This document shows positions 46,415 through 57,406 of a DNA stretch of 64,000 nt, in pieces. Numbering within the stretch: position 1 is the first letter of the stretch; each line of letters starts with the position of its first letter. The notes under the pieces are model-generated. The model searched no databases, was not told the DNA's origin, and worked only from the letters and a program-made list of their open reading frames with translations. The position numbers and the translations under genes were made by a program. The stretch is from Sphingobacterium arenae. Its GTDB lineage: Bacteria; Bacteroidota; Bacteroidia; Sphingobacteriales; Sphingobacteriaceae. Location: assembly GCF_014692505.1 (NCBI RefSeq), contig NZ_JACNYK010000002.1, positions 1 through 64,000 of the forward strand, read 5' to 3'.

Positions 46415-47404
46415 GTGTTTAAAGGTGTATTTATATTATATTTAATAAACATAGGTTGTTTTGTTTATGCGCAACAACCTAAGTTTATTATTGACGGTCA
46501 GGCACAGGGTACTTCTTACGGTGTCCAATACTATGCGCCAAATTCTGTCGTTTCTAAAAGAGAAATAGATAGTGTGCTGAGCGTTATTGACAAGTCAATG
46601 TCTCTATATGATAACCAATCGCTTATAACGGCTTTTAATAAAGCAGATCAAAGTATAGCGTTGGATGAGCATATGAGTAATGTGGTAAGGCGTTCGTTCG
46701 AGATAAACCGTATATCGAAAGGGATTTTTGATATTACCGTAATGCCCCTAGTGAACTTGTGGGGATTTGGACCAAATCGTGTCAAGGAATTTCCGCAACC
46801 ACAGATAATTGATAGCATATTACAATTCGTAGGAATGGATAAACTCGCATTAAATAATAACAATACGTTAACCAAGAAAGACAAGAGAGTACAGGTGGAT
46901 TTAAATGGAATAGCACAGGGGTATTCCGTGGATGTTGTTTCTCAATTATTGGACAGTAAAGGTATTGAAAATTATTTGGTGGAATTAGGTGGGGAAATAA
47001 AGGTAAAAGGTTACAAGGATGTTCATGTTCCTTTTGAGATTGCTATCGAAAGCCCTAAAAACGGAAAGTATTCGGATGTTATATTGCAATTGACAGATAG
47101 GGCGGTAACTACGTCTGGAAACTATCGACGGGCTTTTGATGTTGATGGTCGCCGTATTCATCACCATATCAATCCCAGCGATGGTTATCCTGTGCAAAAC
47201 AACGTTACGAGTGTTACGGTTATTGCACGTACAGCGATGGATGCAGATGGTTATGATAATGTTTTTATGGCAATGACGCCAGAAGAAGGTGTAAATTTAG
47301 CCAATAGCTTAAAGGATATTGAGGTCTATATTATTTATGAGGATAATGGTCAATTTAAAGAAGCTTTTTCGGCAGGATTTCATCAATATATAAGGAATAA
47401 TTAA
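46415..47404 (+). CDS. apbE: FAD:protein FMN transferase (ApbE-like)
   Basis: 329 residues with a signal peptide ending FVYAQQ. ApbE stretches: SMSLYDNQSLITAFN, FDITVMPLVNLWGFG, VQVDLNGIAQGYSVD, YLVELGGEI, VTTSGNYRR and HHHINPSDGYP. It attaches FMN to Thr in exported flavoproteins, or may act on another partner. The GTG start at 46415 lies two bases after the upstream stop, showing co-translation with the oxidoreductase. Confidence 0.9.
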   Translation: MFKGVFILYLINIGCFVYAQQPKFIIDGQAQGTSYGVQYYAPNSVVSKREIDSVLSVIDKSMSLYDNQSLITAFNKADQSIALDEHMSNVVRRSFEINRISKGIFDITVMPLVNLWGFGPNRVKEFPQPQIIDSILQFVGMDKLALNNNNTLTKKDKRVQVDLNGIAQGYSVDVVSQLLDSKGIENYLVELGGEIKVKGYKDVHVPFEIAIESPKNGKYSDVILQLTDRAVTTSGNYRRAFDVDGRRIHHHINPSDGYPVQNNVTSVTVIARTAMDADGYDNVFMAMTPEEGVNLANSLKDIEVYIIYEDNGQFKEAFSAGFHQYIRNN

Positions 47405-47422
47405 CCGATTAAATTTAATATA

Positions 47423-48334
47423 ATGAAACGAGGAGATTTTATAAAAAGTGGAGCGGCACTTATTGGAAGTGCAACGCTTTTAGGAAATGAAACGATGGCA
47501 ACAACAACACAAAATAAAGAGGGAAATACCTTCCAATTAGATTATGCTCCACATCAAGGCATGTTTTCGACGACAGCGGGTAAAGACTTTGTGGATGAAA
47601 TCAAGTACATGCACGAACTCGGGTTCCGCAGTATCGAAGACAATGGCTTACCAACCCGGCCGGTAGAAGAGCAAGTGAAAGTGGGAGAGACCTTGGCAAA
47701 ATTGGGGATGCGCATGGGCGTATTTGTTGTACCTAAAGGCGGAAACGGTGCGAATACATTAGCTGCAGGGAAACAGGAACATATCGACATCTTCTTGAAA
47801 GGATGTAGAGAATCGGTGGAAGTTGCAAAACGTGTTAACGCCAAATGGGTAACGGTTGTTCCTGGCAATTATCAGCGTAACTTACCTATAGGTGTGCAAA
47901 CGGCTAATGTGATTGATGGATTAAAACGCGGTGCTGAAATTTTTGAACCACATGGTATCACGATGGTATTGGAACCATTAAGCGATACGCCGGACTTATT
48001 TCTTCGTTTCACCGATCAAACATATGAGATCTGTAAGGCAGTAGGAAGTCCATCTTGTAAGATTCTATATGATGCGTACCATCAACAAAAAAATGAGGGA
48101 AATCTTATCAACCTTATGGACATGTGCTGGAGCGAAATTGCTTATATCCAAGTAGGAGATAATCCAGGCAGAAAGGAGCCTACGACTGGAGAGATCAATT
48201 ATAAAAATGTATTCAAATGGTTGAAAGAAAAGGGGTATACCGGTATTGTTGGAATGGAACACGGCATGTCAAAATCGGGTGTAGAGGGAGAAAAATCCTT
48301 GGTCGCCGCTTACCGAGAGGTCGACAATTTTTAA
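47423..48334 (+). CDS. Hydroxypyruvate-isomerase-like TIM-barrel protein
   Basis: 303 residues of the AP endonuclease 2 / sugar isomerase fold: FVDEIKYMHELGFRSIEDNG, RVNAKWVTVVPG, GITMVLEPL, CKILYDAYHQQKNEGNLI, then IAYIQVGDNPGRKEPTTGEI. Metal ligands are the Glu, Asp, His and Glu in these. The start KRGDFIKSGAALIG looks like a Tat signal with the second Arg replaced by Gly, so export is doubtful. Substrate may be a keto-sugar from the pathway. Confidence 0.85.
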   Translation: MKRGDFIKSGAALIGSATLLGNETMATTTQNKEGNTFQLDYAPHQGMFSTTAGKDFVDEIKYMHELGFRSIEDNGLPTRPVEEQVKVGETLAKLGMRMGVFVVPKGGNGANTLAAGKQEHIDIFLKGCRESVEVAKRVNAKWVTVVPGNYQRNLPIGVQTANVIDGLKRGAEIFEPHGITMVLEPLSDTPDLFLRFTDQTYEICKAVGSPSCKILYDAYHQQKNEGNLINLMDMCWSEIAYIQVGDNPGRKEPTTGEINYKNVFKWLKEKGYTGIVGMEHGMSKSGVEGEKSLVAAYREVDNF

Positions 48335-48394
48335 GTGCATTATAGAATATAAAGGAGAAGTAATATATTTATACAGAAATAAACCTATTAGCAG

Positions 48395-49639
48395 ATGTCA
48401 ACATCCATAAGATTTAAATTGTCGTTTATGATGTTCCTCGAATTTTTTATTTGGGGAGCATGGTTCGTAACATTGGGAACTTTCCTGATTCAAAATTTAC
48501 AAGCGGAACCCTTTCAAATTTCCAACGTATTTTCGACGCAATCACTCGGCGCTATTATTGCGCCTTTCATTATTGGTATGATTGCCGACCGATATTTTAA
48601 TGCGGAAAGGATTCTGGCTATACTACATTTAGTTGGTGCGGTTCTGATGTTCCAAATGTATAAGGCGACCGATATCGCTACTTTTTATCCTTATGTTTTG
48701 GTGTATATGATTCTTTATATGCCTACATTGGCATTGGTGAATTCGGTTTCTTTCCGACAGCTAACCAATCCGGAAACTCAATTTTCAAGTATTCGTGTAT
48801 GGGGTACAATTGGTTGGATTATAGCTGGTTTGGCCATTAGTTTCTTATTTCGATGGGATTCACCCGAAGGTGCACAAGAGGGTGCTTTACGGAACACTTT
48901 TTTGATGGCAGGTGTCGCTTCTGCAATATTGGGGCTATTCTCGTTCACCTTACCTAAAACGCCTCCGATAAAAGTAGATTCTGGGGATAAACCATCATTT
49001 GCTTCTATCATTGGTTTAGACGCTATAAAGCTGTTGAAAGATAGAAACTTTTTGATTTTCTTTATTTCATCTATCTTGATATGTATACCCTTAGCTTTTT
49101 ATTATTCTAATGCCAATCCTTTTTTGGTGGAAATTGGTTTATCAAATGCAACGGGAAAAATGGCTATTGGACAGGTTTCTGAAGCTGTATTTTTATTATT
49201 GCTTCCTGTATTGTTTGTCCGGTTTGGTTTTAAAAAGACTATTCTAATCGGCATGCTGGCATGGGTGGTGCGTTATCTTTTGTTTGCATATGGAAATGCG
49301 GGAGATTTATCGTTCATGTTAATTATCGGTATTGCTCTACATGGTATTTGCTACGATTTCTTCTTTGTTTCGGGACAGATTTATACAGATAGCAAAGCGG
49401 GAGTAAAATATAAAAGTGCGGCTCAAGGGCTGATTACCTTAGCAACCTACGGTGTGGGGCAGTTAATAGGTTTTTGGGTTGCTGGTTTTATTGGAGACAA
49501 ATATCAAAGTATTAAAGAAACAGATGTAGCTGCGTTTTGGCAACAAACATGGATTGTGCCAGCGGGTATTGCATTTGTCGTCATGATATTGTTCATGATT
49601 TTATTTAAAAATGAGAAAATAGAGAGTAAAACAGTATAA
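48395..49639 (+). CDS. NupG-family (nucleoside:H+ symporter type) MFS permease
   Basis: 414 residues, about 12 membrane helices. The start KLSFMMFLEFFIWGAWFVTL is typical of the Nuc_H_symport family, as are RQLTNPETQFSSIRVWGTIGW and DFFFVSGQIYTD. In this setting it may carry a modified sugar or nucleoside; the substrate is not shown. Confidence 0.88.
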   Translation: MSTSIRFKLSFMMFLEFFIWGAWFVTLGTFLIQNLQAEPFQISNVFSTQSLGAIIAPFIIGMIADRYFNAERILAILHLVGAVLMFQMYKATDIATFYPYVLVYMILYMPTLALVNSVSFRQLTNPETQFSSIRVWGTIGWIIAGLAISFLFRWDSPEGAQEGALRNTFLMAGVASAILGLFSFTLPKTPPIKVDSGDKPSFASIIGLDAIKLLKDRNFLIFFISSILICIPLAFYYSNANPFLVEIGLSNATGKMAIGQVSEAVFLLLLPVLFVRFGFKKTILIGMLAWVVRYLLFAYGNAGDLSFMLIIGIALHGICYDFFFVSGQIYTDSKAGVKYKSAAQGLITLATYGVGQLIGFWVAGFIGDKYQSIKETDVAAFWQQTWIVPAGIAFVVMILFMILFKNEKIESKTV

Positions 49640-49664
49640 ACAACAAAACTAAAAATAGAAAAGT

Positions 49665-51347
49665 ATGGCAGATAATGTATACGATGCAATTGTCATCGGA
49701 TCAGGCATCAGCGGTGGTTGGGCAGCGAAAGAGTTGACGGAGAAAGGGCTGAAAACCATTATGCTAGAGCGTGGGAGAAACGTTGAGCATATAAAAGACT
49801 ATCACGCGAATAAAGATACATGGGAATATCCGCATAGAGGGGGGCGGACCAAACAAATGGAGAAAGATTATCCTGTGTTGAAGCGAGATTATCCATTGAA
49901 TGAGAAGAATTTAGATTTTTGGGTAAACGAAAAAGAAAGTCCCTATACAGAAAAAAAACGGTTTGACTGGTATCGCGGCTACCATGTGGGGGGGCGTTCA
50001 CTTATGTGGGGACGTCAGAGTTATCGTTTTTCTGATTTAGATTTTGAAGCAAATATAAAAGATGGCCATGGTACAGATTGGCCGATTCGGTACGCTGATA
50101 TAGCACCGTGGTACAGCTATGCGGAGAAATGGGCGGGTATTTCTGGTAACCGTGACGGTTTAGATGTGTTACCAGATGGTGATTTCCTGCCAGCAATGGA
50201 TTTTAATGTGGTGGAGAAAGATCTAGCTGCTCGCTTACAAAAAGAATACAGTGGAAAACGCCACTTTATTATGGGACGAACAGCCAACATCACCAAACCT
50301 CATCACGGACGTGTTAACTGTCAATATCAAAACCAATGTTGGTTGGGATGTAACTTCGGCGCTTATTTCAGTACGCAGTCTTCGACATTGCCTCCGGCTA
50401 TGGCAACGGGAAACTTAACGCTTCGTCCGTTTTCTATTGTAACACGTATCCTATACGATAAGGATACGCAAAAGGCAACAGGAGTGGAGATTGTTGATGC
50501 AGAAACCAACAAAACATATGAATTTCATGCGAAAGTTATCTTTGTATGTGCTTCGGCATTTAATTCGACATGGGTATTGATGAATTCGGCTACCGATGTT
50601 TGGGAAGATGGCTTAGGAAGTAGTTCTGGCGAGCTTGGTCATAATGCTATGGATCACCATTTCCGCTGTGGGGCCGGTGGCACGATAGAAGGTTATGAGG
50701 ATAAATATATTTTTGGAAGACGGCCAACGGGCTTATATGTGCCTCGCTTTGTAAATATACCGAGCGATGATAAAAAGCGTGATTATGTTCGTGGATTTGG
50801 TTACCAAGGTGCTGCAAGCCGTGGCAGATGGCAGGGTGAAGTTGCTGAAATGAGCGTTGGTGGCGATTGGAAAGATGCGATGTTGGAACCAGGTAACTGG
50901 AGTGTCGGCTTTGGCGCATTTGGCGAAATATTGCCTTACCATGAAAATAGGATTTATCTCGATAAGGATAAAAAAGATAAGTGGGGCTTACCGGTATTGG
51001 CGATGGACATGGAAATTAAGGATAACGAATGGAAAATGCGTCCGGATATGATGAATGAGATGAAAGAGATGTTGGAGAAAATCGGCGTTAAAAACGTTCA
51101 TACCTACGATAATACGTATGGATTTGGCCAAGGAATTCACGAAATGGGAACGGCTCGAATGGGAACTGATCCAAAAAATTCAGTTTTGAATAAACATAAT
51201 CAGGTTTGGGATGCAAAAAATGTGTTCGTGACTGACGGTGCTGCCATGACATCGGCAGCTTGTGTCAACCCGTCATTAACTTATATGGCGTTAACGGCAC
51301 GTGCGGTCGATTTTGCAGTGAGCGAGCTTAAGAAAGGAAATCTATAA
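49665..51347 (+). CDS. GMC-family oxidoreductase, putative glycoside 3-dehydrogenase large subunit
   Basis: 560 residues. FAD-binding start AIVIGSGISGGWAAKELTEK, then HVGGRSLMWGRQSYRF, HGRVNCQYQNQCWLGCNFGA, and C-terminal HEMGTARMGTDPKNSVLN with ACVNPSLTYMALTARA. It has no signal peptide; such subunits are carried through Tat with the small partner, which is encoded two genes on. Related FAD subunits oxidise C3 of glucosides. A heme c subunit is absent here. Confidence 0.88.
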   Translation: MADNVYDAIVIGSGISGGWAAKELTEKGLKTIMLERGRNVEHIKDYHANKDTWEYPHRGGRTKQMEKDYPVLKRDYPLNEKNLDFWVNEKESPYTEKKRFDWYRGYHVGGRSLMWGRQSYRFSDLDFEANIKDGHGTDWPIRYADIAPWYSYAEKWAGISGNRDGLDVLPDGDFLPAMDFNVVEKDLAARLQKEYSGKRHFIMGRTANITKPHHGRVNCQYQNQCWLGCNFGAYFSTQSSTLPPAMATGNLTLRPFSIVTRILYDKDTQKATGVEIVDAETNKTYEFHAKVIFVCASAFNSTWVLMNSATDVWEDGLGSSSGELGHNAMDHHFRCGAGGTIEGYEDKYIFGRRPTGLYVPRFVNIPSDDKKRDYVRGFGYQGAASRGRWQGEVAEMSVGGDWKDAMLEPGNWSVGFGAFGEILPYHENRIYLDKDKKDKWGLPVLAMDMEIKDNEWKMRPDMMNEMKEMLEKIGVKNVHTYDNTYGFGQGIHEMGTARMGTDPKNSVLNKHNQVWDAKNVFVTDGAAMTSAACVNPSLTYMALTARAVDFAVSELKKGNL

Positions 51348-51377
51348 ATCAGCTTATCTACGATAAAGTATCAAATC

Positions 51378-52805
51378 ATGAAAGAAACAAATAGTTCAAG
51401 AAGGAATTTTATAAAGGGCGCAGCTTTAGCGGCGGCAGGTTTTATGATCGTCCCGCGGCATGTCCTTGGCGGAAATGGATTTACTGCACCAAGTGATAGA
51501 TTATCTATCGCTGGAATAGGTGTGGGAGGCAAGGGGCATGGGGATATTATGTCTTTTCACAAAAGTGGGAAAGCAGAGATCGCATTCTTATGCGATGTTG
51601 ATGACCGTCGTGCTGCGGGAACCGTTAAAAATTTTCCGAAAGCGAAATATTACAAAGATTATCGGGAAATGCTGGACAAGGAACATAAGCATATAGATGC
51701 TGTTTCGATCTCTACTCCTGACCATGGTCATGCGATTCAAACCTTAGCTGCTATGGAATTGGGTAAGCACGTATATGTGCAAAAACCGTTAACACATGAT
51801 GTTTGGGAAGCGCGTGTATTGACAGAAGCAGCAAAAAAATATAAAGTCGTAACACAAATGGGGAACCAAGGTGCTTCCAACGATGGTCCCAGAGAGATTA
51901 GGGAATGGTATGAGGCTGGTTTAATTGGCGATGTACACACCATTTACTGTTGGACGGATAGACCCGTATGGCCGTCGGGAATTCCATGGCCGACGCAAAC
52001 AGCACCTGTACCAAATGAGTTGGATTGGGATCTTTGGCTGGGAACAGCTCCGTACAAAGACTATATTGAAAAATTGGTGCCATTCAACTGGCGAGGTTGG
52101 TGGGATTATGGAACTGGTGCGTTAGGAGATATGGGGTGCCACCTTTTGGAAGTACCTTTTAGTACCTTAGGCCTTCAATATGTAAAGGATGTGCAGGCTA
52201 CGGTAGGTACGATCTATGTGGATGAATTCAAACGAGGCTATTTTCCGGAAAGCTGTCCACCGTCAAGTCATGTTACCATGACCTTCCCTAAAACCGAGAA
52301 GACCAGTGGGCCAATTACATTACATTGGATGGATGGAGGGATACAGCCCGCACGTCCAGATGAATTAGAACCTAATGAAGTTTTCGGTGATGGTGGTAAC
52401 GGTATCTTGATTGTTGGAACAAAAGGAAAGCTGTTAGCAGATACTTATGGTGATAATGCCCGATTGCTTCCAACTAGCCGTAAAGAAACTGTAGCGCAGA
52501 AATATGCTCGTGTTCCAGGTAAAGCAAGTGGTCACTACGCGCAATGGGTAGAAGCTTGTATCGCAGGCTATGGAAATATGGAAGTAAGTGCGCCATTTGA
52601 GATTTCGGGCCCGCTTACCGAAGCAATCCTTATGGCTAACTTAGCGATTCGTGGTGCGGATCTTAAGGTAGACAATAAATTTCCTGGAAGGAACCTTAAA
52701 TTACTATGGGATAAGGATCAAATGAAAGTAACTAACTTTGACCTGGTAAATCAGTTTGTGAAAAGGGAATACCGTCAGGGATGGGATATAAATTATAATA
52801 TTTAA
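51378..52805 (+). CDS. Tat-exported Gfo/Idh/MocA-family oxidoreductase (second)
   Basis: 475 residues with Tat signal SSRRNFIKGAALAAAGF. The Rossmann part is LSIAGIGVGGKGHGDIMSFH; the catalytic region is VYVQKPLTHDV, then MGNQGASNDGPREIREWYEA. DYGTGALGDMGCHLLEVPF carries the later His motif. It differs from the protein at 45099 by this KPLTHD motif type, and the two may act on different keto-sugars. It sits between the GMC gene and its small-subunit gene. Confidence 0.9.
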   Translation: MKETNSSRRNFIKGAALAAAGFMIVPRHVLGGNGFTAPSDRLSIAGIGVGGKGHGDIMSFHKSGKAEIAFLCDVDDRRAAGTVKNFPKAKYYKDYREMLDKEHKHIDAVSISTPDHGHAIQTLAAMELGKHVYVQKPLTHDVWEARVLTEAAKKYKVVTQMGNQGASNDGPREIREWYEAGLIGDVHTIYCWTDRPVWPSGIPWPTQTAPVPNELDWDLWLGTAPYKDYIEKLVPFNWRGWWDYGTGALGDMGCHLLEVPFSTLGLQYVKDVQATVGTIYVDEFKRGYFPESCPPSSHVTMTFPKTEKTSGPITLHWMDGGIQPARPDELEPNEVFGDGGNGILIVGTKGKLLADTYGDNARLLPTSRKETVAQKYARVPGKASGHYAQWVEACIAGYGNMEVSAPFEISGPLTEAILMANLAIRGADLKVDNKFPGRNLKLLWDKDQMKVTNFDLVNQFVKREYRQGWDINYNI

Positions 52806-52821
52806 TTTTAAGCAGATTGAA

Positions 52822-53448
52822 ATGAATAGAAGAGAAGCAATTCAACGTGTGGCCATGCTTATTGGAGGCTCTGTTATCGGAGCTAACTTATTCTTAGAAG
52901 GGTGTACAAGACCGGCTTCTAAGGATGTCGCCGTATTGTTTGAAAAAGATAAAATGAATTTTCTAGGAGATCTTGCAGAGGCAATTTTGCCAAAGACATC
53001 TACACCCGGCGCAAAAGAAGCTGGTGTGGGCGAGTTTATCCCTGTCATGATCCGAGATTGTTATGATCCACAAGATCAAAAGGCTTTCTTAGAAGGGTTA
53101 GATGGAGTCGATGCGAAAGCAAACACGGAATTTGGAAAAAAATTCCAGGAACTGTCAAAAGATGAGCAGTTACAGTTTGTCAATATGTTGGACAAAGAAG
53201 CCAAAGAATTCCAAAAAGAAAGAGGGCAGAAACAACGTGAACTCAATGAAGAAGCAGAAAAAAATGGGAAGAAAGCAGAAGACGTGGAGCAACTTCCAAA
53301 TCATTTCTTTCACATGTTAAAACAATTAACATTGACCGGATTTTTCACTTCAGAGGTTGGTATGACCAAAGCGTTACGCTATGTTAAGATTCCAGGAAAA
53401 TACGATGGTAACTATCCGTATAAAAAAGGCGACAGAGCATTTGCATAA
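52822..53448 (+). CDS. Gluconate 2-dehydrogenase subunit 3-like protein
   Basis: 208 residues. The twin-Arg start MNRREAIQRVAMLIGGSVIG suggests Tat export, and FLEGC could be lipidated. FLGDLAEAILPKTSTPGAKEAGVGEFI is the subunit 3 signature. The protein acts as small subunit and export escort for the GMC flavoprotein. An acidic, Lys-rich coil occupies about 110-160. A terminator follows, so it is the last gene of the run. Confidence 0.87.
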   Translation: MNRREAIQRVAMLIGGSVIGANLFLEGCTRPASKDVAVLFEKDKMNFLGDLAEAILPKTSTPGAKEAGVGEFIPVMIRDCYDPQDQKAFLEGLDGVDAKANTEFGKKFQELSKDEQLQFVNMLDKEAKEFQKERGQKQRELNEEAEKNGKKAEDVEQLPNHFFHMLKQLTLTGFFTSEVGMTKALRYVKIPGKYDGNYPYKKGDRAFA

Positions 53449-53489
53449 TAGCGGAAGTAAGCACTAGACAGTGAATGTCAATTTGGGAA

Positions 53490-53527
53490 ACATCCAAGCG
53501 AGATATATCTTGTTTGGATGTTTTTTT
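53490..53527 (+). terminator. Terminator of the sugar-oxidation run
   Basis: ACATCCAA and TTTGGATGT arms enclose a loop region with an inner AGATATATCT palindrome, followed by T7. Confidence 0.85.
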
Positions 53528-53682
53528 ATTGAGTGGCCTCAGGTGCAAATAAATGTTAAAAATCAAGCAATATTGTAAAGAAATTGTTGTTATGTATAAA
53601 ACATTAACGTCAAATATTTATATTTAATAGACGCTTTTATGCGAGATTAATTTAGTGAATTACATAAATAAGCCCTTACTAT

Positions 53683-53949
53683 ATGACAGCGCAAATTATC
53701 GAAAAAGAACGTATTGGTGAATATAAAATCATTCCGGCCGAGGTAGACAACACAGCTGTATTGTATGATAAGTTACGGTCAGCACAGCGATTGGGAAATG
53801 AGTTTAAATCCAAAACAACTATTGTCTTCCAAACGGAGGATGGGCCTAAACGAATCGAGACTACTGTTTGGTCATTGACGGACCGGTATATCCAGATTAA
53901 AAATGGTGTCCTTATCCCTTTAAAATCAATTATCAAAGTTAGTCTTTAA
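53683..53949 (+). CDS. Small conserved-looking protein of unknown function
   Basis: 88 residues, soluble, strand-rich: KTTIVFQTEDGPKRIETTVW, then YIQIKNGVLIPLKSIIKVSL. It resembles small barrel proteins that bind RNA or act in stress, but no family was recognised. It has its own 5' region and terminator, so is transcribed alone. Confidence 0.7.
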   Translation: MTAQIIEKERIGEYKIIPAEVDNTAVLYDKLRSAQRLGNEFKSKTTIVFQTEDGPKRIETTVWSLTDRYIQIKNGVLIPLKSIIKVSL

Positions 53950-53954
53950 ATACC

Positions 53955-53992
53955 AGGCCGATCAATGGAATTCGGACGATCGGCCTCGTTTG
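53955..53992 (+). terminator. Hairpin after the 88-residue gene
   Basis: AGGCCGATC (53955-53963) and GATCGGCCT (53978-53986) form a perfect 9-bp stem, followed by CGTTTGT, a weak T tract. The rest of the spacer to 54221 is A/T rich with nothing else recognised. Confidence 0.7.
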
Positions 53993-54221
53993 TATCTATG
54001 TTTCTTATCTTTGTTCGCATCCTACCGCCAAATATTATTTTGTTAATAAGTTATATATTCTGAAAACCAATCTATTATAATTGTAATATAAAGTAATAGT
54101 TTAAATAATTCGAAAAAAGGATGTGCAGTCATCGAATTTCCGCCAAATTATATTTTGTTTTTACTTTTTTATTTACATAATTAATTCTTTATCAGTAATT
54201 TATATTACATAAATAAACCAA

Positions 54222-54467
54222 TTATTCATATCTTTCATAGGCAGATATAAACGTTTTACGCATTTGTTTAAACTGCTCGATTACATGGGCGATAAATTCT
54301 TCATCTATTAATTCAAATACACCATTCACACCGCCAACAATATCGGTCTCCGCTAGTTTATAAGATTGCTCAAGCACACCCTGTTCAAATTTAATGATGA
54401 ACTTTTGGTTTATCGAAAAAATAGATATTTTACAATCGGGATGGGGGAGTTCTGCTACTATTCTCAT
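54222..54467 (-). CDS. Small protein of unknown function
   Basis: 81 residues: four strands (RIVAELPHPDCKISIFSINQ, KFIIKFEQGVLEQSYKL) and two helices at the end (IDEEFIAHVIEQFKQMRKTF). It looks like a small alpha/beta protein of the Bacteroidota, with no known role. It lies downstream of gdhA on the same strand, behind a terminator. Confidence 0.7.
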   Translation of the reverse strand: MRIVAELPHPDCKISIFSINQKFIIKFEQGVLEQSYKLAETDIVGGVNGVFELIDEEFIAHVIEQFKQMRKTFISAYERYE

Positions 54468-54489
54468 ATATTAAAAATTAGATAAAAAT

Positions 54490-54518
54490 AAAGCTCCACA
54501 ATGAAATTGTGGAGCTTT
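54490..54518 (-). terminator. Terminator of gdhA
   Basis: AAAGCTCCACAAT, GAA, ATTGTGGAGCTTT is a perfect 13-bp stem; on the minus strand it is followed by a T-rich stretch. Confidence 0.88.
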
Positions 54519-54540
54519 CGAATTTACGATGAATTCTGGA

Positions 54541-55878
<1,338 letters not shown>

Positions 55879-56084
55879 TTATTAATTATAGTTGTTATTT
55901 TCCCTCAGATTGCTAATTTATTAAAAAAAATCGAAAAACTGCGAGCAGCTATTAAAATAATGCAGGTAGGAAAGCAAACGAATTCACTTGGATTGGTGTT
56001 GAAATTGGATAAAAAGGGGATGTATATAATTTACTATTTAACATAATGTCAATTATAGATCTTATAGAAATAGTGATGTATAAG

Positions 56085-56122
56085 AAAGGGCCACACTTAC
56101 TTTATCAGTGTGGCCCTTTTTG
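56085..56122. terminator. Terminator of the sulfate assimilation operon
   Basis: AAAGGGCCACACT and AGTGTGGCCCTTT form a perfect 13-bp stem around TACTTTATC, with T runs on the plus side and a weaker one on the minus side, where the cysN transcript ends. Confidence 0.85.
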
Positions 56123-56142
56123 TTTCGCTTGAAGGTGAAAGA

Positions 56143-57387
56143 TTAAGCTACGTCTTCGATCATTAAAGCACCGACCGTTAAATTTGTTCTTGGGTCGATT
56201 AATATACCTTGCGAATTTTCAGGAAATTCGCGGTTTAAATCAAAGACAACTTCGCCAGCGGCTTTAAGTTCAACTTTCGCAATATCGTTGAGGCTGATAT
56301 CAGCGTCGTATTGCTTGTCCTGTGTATTCACATCAAATTTATACAGGACGTCAGCCACTTTGACTTTCGTGACAGTAGTGTGGTTCTGAAGCAGATAAAC
56401 TTGATCTTTATCTAAAGGTTTGTTATCAAACCAACAAATGTTAGCTTGAAAATTTCTTTCCGCTAGCGGTGGACAAGAAGCAGCCACCAAGATGTCCCCT
56501 CTCGAAATGTCGATATCATCGGTTAGATGCACGATAACGGACTGACCATGTTGTGCTTGATCTAACGATTGTTCAGCTAATTCGATACTTTTCACCGTAC
56601 TTCTTACACCACTAGGAAGTACAACAACTTCGTCTCCCGTGGTTAGCCCATCTCCCAAAACACGACCGGCATACCCCCTATAATCGTGTAAATCTTCTGT
56701 CTGCGGACGTACTATCCATTGCACAGGAAAGCGCCAAGGTTGTGTTTTTTTGTCTTCTATACTAATTGTTTCCAGGTAATCTAATAACGAAGCTCCATCA
56801 TACCAAGATATTCGTTCGGAACGGCTTACAATATTATCACCTTTTAATGCCGATACAGGTATAAAATCTACATTTTCGAGACCTAATCGGTTTGCTAATA
56901 TCATGTAATCCGATTTTATTTTTTCATAAACAAACGGATCAAATCCAACCATATCCATTTTATTGACACAAACGAGAACTTTTTTCAATGACAGTAACTT
57001 CGCAAGGAACGAGTGACGCTTCGTTTGTTCGATAACGCCTTTGCGCGCATCGATGAGGATGATAATCAGTTCAGAGTTTGAAGCACCGGTTATCATATTA
57101 CGCGTATATTGTATATGGCCAGGCGCATCCGCAATAATAAATTTTCTTTTTTCTGTTTGAAAATATTTATATGCGACGTCGATAGTAATTCCTTGTTCGC
57201 GCTCCGCTTTTAGACCATCTGTTAAAATTGCAAGGTCAACGGTTCCGTCATTATTTTTTCTGTTGGCCTTTTTTATAGCTTCTAACTGATCGTCTAAAAT
57301 GGAATTTGTATCATATAACAATCTACCAATCAACGTACTTTTGCCGTCGTCTACAGAGCCTGCCGTTATAAATTTCAGTATGTTCAT
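56143..57387 (-). CDS. cysN: Sulfate adenylyltransferase subunit 1 (GTPase)
   Basis: 414 residues, translation-factor-like GTPase that drives ATP sulfurylase: G1 GSVDDGKSTLIGRLL, G3 DAPGHIQYTRNM, G4 NKMD, then two beta-barrel domains. It ends without a fused APS kinase (CysC) domain, and no cysC is in the window. The gene starts 19 bases after cysD. Confidence 0.95.
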   Translation of the reverse strand: MNILKFITAGSVDDGKSTLIGRLLYDTNSILDDQLEAIKKANRKNNDGTVDLAILTDGLKAEREQGITIDVAYKYFQTEKRKFIIADAPGHIQYTRNMITGASNSELIIILIDARKGVIEQTKRHSFLAKLLSLKKVLVCVNKMDMVGFDPFVYEKIKSDYMILANRLGLENVDFIPVSALKGDNIVSRSERISWYDGASLLDYLETISIEDKKTQPWRFPVQWIVRPQTEDLHDYRGYAGRVLGDGLTTGDEVVVLPSGVRSTVKSIELAEQSLDQAQHGQSVIVHLTDDIDISRGDILVAASCPPLAERNFQANICWFDNKPLDKDQVYLLQNHTTVTKVKVADVLYKFDVNTQDKQYDADISLNDIAKVELKAAGEVVFDLNREFPENSQGILIDPRTNLTVGALMIEDVA

Positions 57388-57406
57388 TTCTCTCTAGCTT
57401 ACTTCC

